The notes beneath the pieces were generated by a model, which was given only the letters and a program-made list of their open reading frames with translations, was not told where the DNA came from and ran no database searches. Positions 1-7,084 of a stretch of 7,391 nucleotides of DNA are shown here, one piece after another. Position numbers and translations under genes: made by a program. Origin of the DNA: CAIVSN01 sp036171455 (GTDB lineage: Bacteria > Patescibacteriota > Gracilibacteria > BD1-5 > UBA2023); the NCBI GenBank assembly GCA_036171455.1, contig JAVHRB010000081.1, positions 1-7,391 on the forward strand. Reading direction: 5' to 3'. Positions within the stretch are counted from its first letter, which is position 1. Each line of letters starts with the position of its first letter.

Positions 1-168
1 GATTGTAGGATCTAGGTCATACCCCGTCAGCTTGCTGCGGGGTGATTGATTTAATGCCGCGGTAATGCTTCCTATATTTCATTCCCACGTGATATATTTT
101 AAGTCCCGATTTCGAATCCTATGGATGAGTCCATTGATTTGAGGGTCAGTATGTACAGTTGTATTCAT
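1..168 (-). CDS. Unidentified protein, 5' end only (cut by window start)
   Basis: I do not recognise this protein. The first 56 codons are in the window and the rest lies beyond base 1. It starts MNTTVHTDPQ and continues as a mixed, soluble-looking sequence with a basic patch (HRIRNRD, about residues 16-22) and the stretch ITWEGNIGSI. Residue 30 is encoded by TGA (bases 81-79) and reads as Gly; under the standard code the gene would end there, which is why it is easy to miss. I chose the ATG at 168 because a promoter with near-consensus boxes sits exactly where a leaderless transcript would start at this ATG. A GC-rich hairpin-like segment at 21-43 lies inside the coding sequence. The reading frame is well supported by promoter placement and the TGA pattern; the function is unknown. 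Confidence 0.65.
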
Positions 169-202
169 ATCCCAATCATATAACGCATCTCCCCGATGTC
201 AA
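169..202 (-). promoter_or_regulatory. Sigma70-type promoter giving a probable leaderless mRNA
   Basis: On the minus strand, TTGACA (202-197) is followed by a 16-base spacer and TATGAT (180-175), 6/6 and 5/6 matches to the -35 and -10 consensus. Six bases (TGGGAT) separate the -10 box from the ATG at 168, so the expected transcription start coincides with the A of the start codon. The -35 box lies in the loop of the 181-220 inverted repeat and the spacer is one arm of it. The boxes are seen directly; leaderless initiation is inferred from spacing. Confidence 0.7.
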
Positions 203-220
203 AATCGGGGAGATGCGTTA
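181..220. terminator. Perfect 17-bp inverted repeat, probable terminator hairpin
   Basis: Arms 181-197 and 204-220 are exact reverse complements (17 bp, with a CTCCCC/GGGGAG core) around a 6-base loop. The repeat lies 14 bases beyond the TAG stop of the minus-strand gene at 235-471, the usual place for an intrinsic terminator. No real U-tract follows on the minus strand. On the plus strand the following TTGAATTTT is only moderately T-rich. The same DNA carries the -35 box and spacer of the next minus-strand gene, so it could also act as a regulatory element or protein-binding palindrome. Confidence 0.6.
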
Positions 221-234
221 TTGAATTTTGATTA

Positions 235-471
235 CTACGGCTTGATTTCCTTCCCGTTCACGAGTACGAGATATTTTTCAGTCTGTTTCACAATCGAAGT
301 CCAAAGCGTTTCGTCATAACCGTATTGTGCATATCCGGTGTCTTCCTGATATTGACCGTAATCCTTGCCGTTTACCGATACAAAGAATCCCTTGTTGGTC
401 TCGAACGTCACGAAGGAGAATTTTCCTTTAGCCGAGAAATACACAGTGAGAGACGAGGGGGGATTCTCCAC
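235..471 (-). CDS. Small beta-repeat protein, possibly the 3' remnant of a larger repeat gene
   Basis: The frame encodes 78 residues from a GTG start (471-469) to TAG (237-235). The GTG directly follows the TAA of the upstream membrane-protein gene, in the same frame and with no spacing, so expression would rely on translational coupling. The sequence shows about two related beta-strand units, each with a polar turn, hydrophobic strands and a VNGK element (VSVNGKDYG, then VLVNGKEIKP). It recalls long CPR proteins built from many repeats of the type FSPDGK...VVxDGKE, which are probably propeller-like. Here only about two units remain, with no signal peptide. It may be a short genuine protein or the C-terminal leftover of a decayed repeat gene. 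Translation of the other two minus-strand frames just upstream gave no further repeat units. No TGA-encoded Gly occurs in it. Confidence 0.45.
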   Translation of the reverse strand: MENPPSSLTVYFSAKGKFSFVTFETNKGFFVSVNGKDYGQYQEDTGYAQYGYDETLWTSIVKQTEKYLVLVNGKEIKP

Positions 472-888
472 TTATCCCAAGAGTTTTTTTCCTTCTCCAG
501 CCCATCGAGTTGCTATGAAATCAATAATAACTCCATAAAACACTCCGGCAATGATAAAAAGTAAGAAAAAATTCCATGGGGAAATTTCCCAACTGGTATT
601 TCCCATACTACTTGCTGCAACGGGGAGTGAACCCATAATTCACATTACTGCACCTCGGAGATACCAGGGGCAGGGAATACCAAAAATGGGATGTACGGTA
701 AATACCCCCGCCATAGCTACGAGCACGCCAATGAGGAAACGGTCCGCGACAATACTCCACATGATTGAGCTTCCCCAAAAGTGATCGATGGCAAAGCTTG
801 ACATTACTGCGGCACAGACGAATCCCAGGAAAATACCGAGGAGGACAGCAATAATAAACCGCTTGCGAGCATGAGGACTGTTTTGCAT
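472..888 (-). CDS. Small multi-pass membrane protein, function unknown
   Basis: This 138-residue protein has a short basic N-terminus (MQNSPHARKR) followed by about four hydrophobic segments: roughly residues 11-30, 43-63, 72-91 and 105-126. It ends in a polar tail (ATRWAGEGKKLLG) before TAA. Gly83 is encoded by TGA (642-640), in RGAVMGIMGSLP. Without reassignment the gene appears as an N-terminal piece plus a 54-codon tail, and the fourth membrane segment is lost. I chose the ATG at 888 over an in-frame TTG at 963 because a perfect TATAAT lies between them. The pattern of a loop with FGIPCPWYLRG followed by Gly-rich and VIIDFIATRW helices is familiar from uncharacterised CPR membrane proteins, but I cannot assign a role. 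The 235-471 frame follows with no gap. Confidence 0.7.
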
Positions 889-936
889 GAGATACGAGTT
901 AGGAAAATACGTTGGTTGATATGAATTATCTTTTTC

Positions 937-963
937 ATTATAGAGATGTCTTTGAAAAATCAA
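937..963 (-). promoter_or_regulatory. Promoter of the small membrane-protein gene
   Basis: A perfect TATAAT occurs on the minus strand at 942-937, about 49 bases upstream of the ATG at 888. The -35 region is weak: TTGATT at 963-958 with a 15-base spacer, or GATTGA at 17 bases. A transcript starting near 930 would have a leader of about 40 bases without a Shine-Dalgarno sequence. It faces away from the promoter at 1020-1047, so the 889-1077 gap is a divergent promoter region. Confidence 0.45.
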
Positions 964-1019
964 TCGAAGCGTTTTTCTAATACAGGTTTTTACAATGTTT
1001 GACTTTCAAAATTTTTGTA

Positions 1020-1047
1020 TTGATATTACATTTCAAATTCGTATATT
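1020..1047 (+). promoter_or_regulatory. Promoter of the HNH-like gene
   Basis: TTGATA (1020-1025) is followed by a 16-base spacer and TATATT (1042-1047), each one mismatch from consensus. Transcription would start near 1054, about 24 bases before the ATG at 1078. A second candidate sits just upstream: TTGACT (999-1004), 17 bases, then GATATT (1022-1027). The region is strongly AT-rich, so chance matches are possible. Confidence 0.45.
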
Positions 1048-1077
1048 CAAAAAAATCTCCTTACTCAATTTTTTGCT

Positions 1078-1689
1078 ATGAAAGCCCTTATTGTCATGCC
1101 ACAACATACAAAAAAAGAGAAATGACAGATTATTGCAAATATTGGAAACCGGGTTCGTGGGAAGGTAGAACAAGCCTATGACAATCTCTTTGGAACGTTC
1201 CCTCCGCATCGAAAAATGCTTCGGTTGGAACATTTTAATACCAAGGTTTTTTCTACCGATTATAAGAAAATGGTACGAAGGATTTTGCTCGAGAAGGACT
1301 TGCGGTATTTTTACAAGGAACCACAAATGGTCGAGGATCGTTTTGAAGCGGATCAGAGTGAATGGAATCAGGGGAAAATTTTGAGTCCTTGGTTTGAGAC
1401 AACGAGTAAGCCGAATCCTCACCATATTATTCCGACGAGTCGAGGAGGAAATAATAATTGGAAGAATATTCGTTTTATGGACCGCCTGCCTCATAACGAT
1501 TTTCATACCGTGTTTCAGAACTTAACTCCGGTCGAACAATTTATTGTGATGACGATTATTCATAAGAAAATTTTGAACCCGGATTTTATTAACGATATAA
1601 AAGCTTTACATAAGACCATGGGGGAACCTGAATGTTATAAAGCGGGAACCGTGAGTCGGAATTGTTTTAAAGATTCGTCCTTTACATAG
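1078..1689 (+). CDS. HNH-like small protein (putative nuclease fold)
   Basis: The gene encodes 203 residues ending in TAG. Residue 16 is a TGA-encoded Gly (1123-1125), after KKEK. The N-terminal half is basic and helical. The C-terminal half holds a His/Asn cluster typical of HNH-type folds: HHIIPTSRGG (residues 115-124), Asn130, then HNDFH (139-143) and NLTPVEQ (148-154). Small CPR proteins with HHRIPxSRGG...N...FHxxWHxLFxNLTP show the same order. No zinc-binding CxxC pairs are seen, so catalysis is not assured; a structural or regulatory derivative is possible. The start could be the ATG at 1078 or 1096; neither has a Shine-Dalgarno site. I prefer 1078 because the promoter at 1020-1047 fits both and 1078 is the upstream one. 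It is AT-rich, unlike the operon that follows, and is probably transcribed separately. Confidence 0.7.
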
Positions 1690-1703
1690 TGCAAAAATAG
1701 CTT

Positions 1704-1740
1704 AAGAATTCCGTATTTTTAAGAGAATTTTTGGTTTTTT
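1704..1740 (+). terminator. Weak AT-rich terminator-like hairpin
   Basis: AAGAATTC (1704-1711) can pair with GAATTTTT (1725-1732) over eight positions including one G-U, with a 13-base loop, followed by GGTTTTTT (1733-1740). It lies 15 bases after the stop of the HNH-like gene. The stem is AT-rich and weak, so this is only a candidate. The rest of the 1690-1824 gap has no clear promoter; TTGAGT (1776-1781), 16 bases, then TACCAT (1798-1803) is the best pair found for the operon. Confidence 0.3.
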
Positions 1741-1824
1741 TCAGGGAGATTTTAGGAAAAGCATCGTCTCCTTTTTTGAGTTCTGAGCAGTTTTCCATAC
1801 CATTGGAAAAATTATCAATCCCCT

Positions 1825-4446
1825 ATGCTCAATTTTTTCCTTTTTGCGTTTCGAAATTTTTTCTCTCTCCGGTATCGGACTGAATTCGTCAATTTTGAAA
1901 TTTTTGACGCGAAACATCCGGTCATTGTATTTCCCAATCATCCGGCGCTGGTGGATCCGCTGATCGTGGTATCGAACATCGCGAAAAAGAAACTCCTCTC
2001 GCCCGTGATGACGGAGACGTATTTTCATATTCCTGGACTCGGTGGGATTATTCGTGCTATGGGAACGGTTCCAGTAGGGGACATCGCTCGGGGTGGCTCC
2101 GCTGAGGACGTAAAAAAAGCGTTTTTGGGAATCCAGAAAGCTATGAAAAATCGGCAGAATATCACATTGTACCCGTCGGGACATATCTATGTTCAACCGT
2201 TCGAGCATATCGTCGGCAAAAAAATGGCCTATGAAATCGTCGGGATGCTCGACGCGGATACTCGGGTGGTATTGCTTCGAACCAAAGGGCTCTGGGGGAG
2301 TATGTGGGGTAAAGCCTATACCGGAAAATCTCCCGAAATGGTGAAAATGCTTGCAAAATCCATTTGGATTATTCTGGCGAATTTTGTGTTTTTTGTACCG
2401 AAGCGAGACGTGCGGATAGAGTGTATCGATATGACCGAACAACTTAAATCCTGGCACGCCGAGGGATTGGATATATTTAATCAACATCTAGAGGATTTTT
2501 ATAACGAAGGAGGCGAGGAACCTTGTCGGTTTGTACGGCACTATGTATACCATAACGACGTCGCGGATAAAATTGAACCTCAAAATATCCCAGGTTCCGT
2601 CGCGGAAATCGCGATGGGAAGCGGTATCGATGCCGAAGATATTCCGACCGAAGTTTTCGAAGCCGTGCGGGAGTTGGTGGCGGGTATCAAGAAAATCGAT
2701 GCGAAAACTCTGAAATTCGATACCAATCTCATTCTCGACCTTCATGCCGATTCGCTCGACATGGCGGAGATGAAGTCTGCAGTACAATCAATGTTTCCGG
2801 GCGCTTCCAATCCGCCGATTGGGCTCATTAAGACGATTGGCGAACTCTCGGCGACGGCGATTGGAAAACTTCAAGGGGAAGAAAAACTCCCGCCGATGGA
2901 ATTCGTACCAGCTTCAGATACTGTCATCGATTTCCGGTATGAGCCCGGGGATACGATTCCTTCGCTCATGAAGCGGAATTTCAAAAAATATCGGGATGAC
3001 GCATTCGTGTACGACGCGATGACGGGAGCGATGACCCGCGATGCGTTCTTGCTCAAATCCTATGTAGTGGCGGAATGCCTGCGAAAATACCCGGGCGAGA
3101 AAATCGGTATCATGATTCCCGCGCTCTCCGCAACTTCGCTGTTGCTCGTGGGTGTTTACCTCGCTGGTAAGCTTCCGGTCATGCTCAATTGGACGGTCGG
3201 AGAAGCTTCGTTCGCGCACTGCATGAATTTCGCGGGGCTCGACACAATACTGACCAGCCGAAAATTTTACGAAAAAATCACTTCGCCCTGGCTCGCAAAA
3301 TTCGAGGGGAAAATGGTGTTCATCGAAGATCTCGTCAAGGATATCCCGCTTCCGACCAAACTTTTGGCGCTTGCGAGAAAGTCGCTATTCCTTTTACCAA
3401 ATGCACGGAAAGAAGCGGTTATGCTTTTTACTTCGGGGAGTGAATCCCTGCCGAAAGCGGTGGTACTGACCCATGAAAATGTGCTGTCGGATATTGCCGG
3501 GGCGCTGGCACTCGTGCCGTTCCGAGAGCGGGAAACCCTGCTTGGATTCTTGCCGCCGTTCCATAGTTTCGGGTTCACGCTCAATACGATATTTCCGCTC
3601 GTAGCACCGGTTCAAGTGGCCTATACCCCGGATCCGAGCGACGCCCGGACCATCGGTAAAATTCTCGCGCATACCGGGGCGAGCATCGTTTCCGCGACCC
3701 CGACGTTTCTCCGGATGATTCTTGCGGGCAATAGCGCCGGGCAATTGCGTTCGTTGCGGTATGCCTTCGTCGGGGCGGAGAAGTGCGGAGACGACGTGTT
3801 CGCGCTGTTCCGGGAGAAGTGCTCGGAGGCATCGATCCTGGAAGGATATGGCATTACTGAATGTTCACCCATCGTGACCGTCAACCCGCTCGCGAAACAG
3901 AAAAAATGAAGCGCCGGGAAATTCCTCCCGCAAGTGGATTTCGTCATTCGATCGCTCGATGGCAAGTCGGATATGCCGACGGGAGAACAGGGGATGATTT
4001 TCGTGGCCGGCCCGAGCATTTTCTCGGGATATCTCGATACAGCCATCGAGTCGCCGTTCGATGCAATCGACGGAAAGAATTGGTACAAGACCGGGGATCT
4101 CGGGTACGTGGACGACGAGGATTTCCTCTTCATTACAGGACGTCTCAAACGGTTCGTGAAGATAGCGGGGGAGATGGTTTCGTTGCCGTTCGTCGAGGGG
4201 ATTTTGCTTCAAAAATACGGGAATCCGGAGGTGACCACTCTCGCGGTCGAGGCCCGTGAGGAAAACGGGAACGTGACGATCGTTGCATTTACGACGTTTG
4301 AGGTCGGAGCGGAGGAACTCAATGAGTATATTCATGCGAACGGGGCGAGCAATCTGGTGAAGTTCGCGAGGGTGGAGCGATTGGAAGCGATACCGGTACT
4401 TGGGACGGGGAAGACGGATTATAAGGCGTTGAAATCTCGAGTCTAG
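1825..4446 (+). CDS. Acyltransferase-ACP-acyl-ACP synthetase fusion (Aas-like)
   Basis: This 873-residue protein has three domains. A PlsC-type acyltransferase (about 1-230) has NHPALVD (His39, Asp44), GGIIR (Arg77) and a divergent motif III, LYPSGH (115-120). An acyl carrier protein domain (about 268-350) has HADSLD, with Ser310 as the expected phosphopantetheine site. An AMP-binding synthetase (about 365-873) has TSGSESLPK (536-544), YGITE (675-679), YKTGD (Asp758), FITGR (Arg773) and GTGK with catalytic Lys863. Gly695 is TGA-encoded (3907-3909) in KKGSAGK, where the family has Gly. Expected chemistry: activate a fatty acid with ATP, load it on the ACP, transfer it to a lysolipid at the membrane. 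E. coli Aas (about 719 residues) lacks an internal ACP. The ATG at 1825 is the only good start; an in-frame TAG lies at 1753. Domain calls are strong; substrates are inferred. Confidence 0.93.
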
Positions 4447-4456
4447 TGTAGAAATC

Positions 4457-5026
4457 ATGTCCTACTTTCACTTCTATCACGGTAAATCCCAGGAAATCCC
4501 CCTTCTCGCCTGGACGAAATATCCGTGGCTTTCTCACTGAAATCTCTCGAATGAGAGCATTGAAGCTCGGTATTATTTATTGGAATATCTCTCCGAATCA
4601 TATGGGTTCTCGGGAGAATTGGAACAGGAATCAAACGGAAAGCCACTCCCTATCATAATTTCCCCAAAAATTAAGCTATACTGGTCCATATCCCACTCCG
4701 AGAATTACATTGCCGGTATAGTATCTATTGATCCTACCGGCATCGATATCGCCGAATATTCTGAACGGCACTATTCCCTGCTTGATACTCATTCCACTAC
4801 TGAATATGATCGAATCGGCAGCAAGGACTGGCGGAATTTTTATCGCTTATGGACGGGGAAGGAGGCGATTATCAAGAAAATGGGAGCGAAGCTCGATGAC
4901 ATGAAAAACATCTCTTTTTTGTGACTCGAAAATAATCTCGATTATATTTTTGAATTCCATAGTGATTTGCATAAAATTCGATGCGAATCGACAGATACGG
5001 TAATACTGGCGTATATCGCCCCATAA
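4457..5026 (+). CDS. Sfp-type 4'-phosphopantetheinyl transferase
   Basis: This family transfers 4'-phosphopantetheine from coenzyme A to the serine of carrier proteins. The 189-residue protein shows the family motifs in order: WSISHSENY (76-84), TGIDIAE (94-100, Asp97 as Mg ligand) and the signature FYRLWTGKEAIIKK (128-141), with Trp132, Lys135, Glu136 and Lys140 matching W-[ST]-x-K-E-[AS]-x-x-K. Length is typical to slightly short for Sfp-type enzymes. Gly28 and Gly156 are TGA-encoded (4538-4540, 4922-4924); read with the standard code, both ends would be lost and only the middle would remain. The second acid of GIDIE is shifted by one (Ala99, Glu100). The gene starts 10 bases after the fusion gene, so its likely target is Ser310 of that ACP domain. 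The family call is confident; the partner is inferred from context. Confidence 0.9.
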
Positions 5027-5827
5027 ATGCAAAAAGTCCTCCTTTTCCTGGTGCTGACCCCCGTAATAGTTTACGGAGCCGTTTGTATAGCTGCATATTT
5101 CTGGCAAGATAACCTTCTGTTCTTTCCACAGCCTCCCGAGTCGCTTCACTATGCGACCATGGCACGAAATGCCACCCTGGAGAATTGGAAGGTTCAGACT
5201 TCCGATGGGAATTCCCTTGATGGATGGGCTCAAATTTTTCCAAAAAGCCGATTTACTATTCTGTATTTCTGAGGAAATGCGGAGGAATCATCATTTTTTG
5301 TCGACGAAACGGCGTATAGCGGAGCGAATATTGTCAGTTTTAATTACCGAGGATACGGGAAAAGTACCGGGAAACCTTCGGAGAAAGCGCTTTTTTCCGA
5401 TGCGCTTGAAATCTACGAATACCTCGTGACTGTAAAAAAAATTGCTCCCGAGAATCTCATCGTCATGGGACGGAGCCTCGGATCTGGCATTGCGACCTAC
5501 CTCGCGAGCCAAAAACCCGCGCGAAAAGTCATTCTCATTACCCCGTATGATTCCATTGAAAACGTAGCCAAGGATACCTACGGATATTTGCCGGTTTCTC
5601 TCCTGATACGTCATAGGTTTGAATCTGCCAAATATGCTATGCTCAAAAGCAATGAAATGCTCTGCATTTATGGCGGAAAGGATGATATAATTCGCAATCC
5701 ACGCACGGAAAAGTTGCTTACTTCCTGGAACGGCACGGTGCAAAAAGTATTTCTCCCAACCGCCGACCACCACTCGATTCTCCAGTTCAAAGAAACGAAG
5801 CAAGCCATAGACGATTATATCAAGTAA
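5027..5827 (+). CDS. Membrane-anchored alpha/beta hydrolase (COG1073 / Bem46-YfhR-like)
   Basis: This serine hydrolase has 266 residues. An N-terminal hydrophobic segment (about 4-25) probably anchors it with the catalytic domain outside the membrane. The fold landmarks are ILYFGGNAEE (78-87, oxyanion loop), NYRGYGKSTG (106-115), the nucleophile elbow GRSLGSG (Ser150), GGKDD (Asp219, or possibly Asp220) and ADHHS (His248 most likely). Gly82 in the oxyanion loop is TGA-encoded (5270-5272), so glycine is structurally required there. The ATG directly follows the TAA of the transferase gene, so translational coupling is likely. The family includes esterases and hydrolases of unknown substrate. 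Between a lipid acylation enzyme and a transporter, a lipase or lysophospholipase role is plausible, releasing fatty acid for the synthetase. That role is inference; the fold and triad are clear. Confidence 0.88.
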
Positions 5828-5851
5828 TCGGTTATTCGTAACGTTCATCCC

Positions 5852-7024
5852 ATGCAAAAATCACTTTTTTCCCTCCTCGGTCTCATCGCGCTCTGGAGCT
5901 TGTTCTATGCGGGATTCAAATACTTTTTCTGGGGAGTCTACGAGCATGCCACATTCGCGCCGACGCTCGAATCGATTAGCGGATACGTACTTATGGGCAG
6001 TATGGTTGCCTATGGAGTCGGAGGGTCTCTGTACTCGCGTTTCAGCGAACGGGCGATGTTGTTCGCTGCAATCGGAGTCGGGGCCGTTTCATTTCTCGGA
6101 GCTTCATTTCTCCCATCAGTATTTCCATGGTGTTTCAGTGCCTCGATGGTGGGATTAGGGTTTGCATATAGCCTCTATGTCATAGGTAAAAATACCCTTA
6201 TCGGTCGGGAGATTGCTACTTCTTCGCTTGGATCTTCGAGTATCGGGGCATTCACGACGGTCACATTCATTGTATTTCTTATTACTGGTACCATTTTTGG
6301 CGCAAAAATTGGGGAAACTACTTCGCTTCTCCAAATCTGAATCCTGTATTTCCTCGCACTTTTAACCCTTGCGGTCGGGGTACTCTTTGTTACGGAGACC
6401 CGACGAGAACGAACAAAATTCGTATTTTCGTTTGACCGTTATGCCAAATTGCTGGCCCGGTATGGTATTTTTATGGTTGGACTTGGGTGTTTCTGGCAAA
6501 TTTCAGTGGAGGCTTCGCAAGTTGCTATCAATTATTCCAAGGAAATTTTTGAGAAATCGAATTCCATATCCTCACTTCTGCTTTTGTTTTCGTCGGTTGG
6601 AGCTATTCTGGGCAATGTGCTTTCGGTACAACTTTCCAAGAACCGGTTGCCGTCATTCGTTTGGATGACGGGTATTTTTATGATTATTATTTTTTTGTTT
6701 TCGACGATTCTCGGTTTTGCGAAATCTATGGATAATTATGTGATTGTCCAAGCTTTGGCTTTTGCCGTAGGATTCTTTTTTGGTGGGGCGGTGAATCTCT
6801 CAGAATCTTATTTTTTTACCTTGCTCGGTGAGGATACAGAAAAAGACCATGTTTCGGCACTCTATGGTTTTGTCCTGTCGCTCGTCGGTGCAGTGACGAT
6901 GTTTATTTCAGAAAAAATCATCCATACGGGTTCTTATTTCGGAATCTCGGTATTCCTTTGACTTCTCGCCGTTATAGCTCTATATTGAGGTTATCGTGGT
7001 TTGAGAATGACGGGATCGGGATAG
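5852..7024 (+). CDS. MFS-type transporter, candidate lysolipid or lipid importer
   Basis: This 390-residue protein is very hydrophobic, with about 11-12 membrane segments; examples are residues 5-27, 41-60, 68-88, 132-152, 164-182, 238-260, 268-289, 297-315 and 336-355. After the second segment, GSLYSRFSER (58-67) matches a degenerate MFS motif A (GxLxDRxGRR). A polar central loop (TETRRERTKF, 181-190) separates two six-helix halves. Gly163, Gly370 and Gly379 are TGA-encoded (6338-6340, 6959-6961, 6986-6988); the first joins the halves and the last two restore the twelfth helix. It ends in TAG. It starts 24 bases after the hydrolase gene in the same operon. In E. coli the MFS flippase LplT is encoded next to aas, so a lysophospholipid importer role is attractive, but I see no specific LplT signature. 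Another lipid or drug substrate is possible. Confidence 0.82.
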
Positions 7025-7084
7025 ATTCAAAGTTGAAGCAAAGGAATATATTATTAACCTCATGGTTCGCTATACCATACACTT

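Noticed and set aside
21..43. GC-rich hairpin (ACCCCG ... CGGGGT) that could be a terminator
   Set aside because: It lies inside the minus-strand reading frame 1-168 once TGA is read as Gly, and no T-run follows on either strand.
105..125. TTCGAATCC resembling a tRNA T-loop
   Set aside because: No five-base stem flanks it, no anticodon or acceptor arm could be built, and it lies in the coding frame.
889..963. Longer membrane protein starting at TTG 963
   Set aside because: A perfect TATAAT lies at 942-937 inside that extension, and the added residues are polar and unlike the rest; the ATG at 888 is preferred.
1741..2487. Long minus-strand open frame opposite the acyltransferase
   Set aside because: It has no recognisable domain and low-plausibility composition; the plus frame carries all acyltransferase motifs.
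3907..3909. TGA as a true stop, splitting the synthetase into two genes or a pseudogene
   Set aside because: The same frame continues with the remaining adenylation motifs up to the catalytic lysine, and the same TGA pattern recurs in seven other genes; decay would not act so uniformly.
5270..5272. TGA as tryptophan (code 4) or selenocysteine
   Set aside because: The oxyanion loop LYF-x-GNAE and the synthetase linker require glycine. Trp is encoded by TGG throughout, and no SECIS-like hairpin was noticed after the TGA codons.
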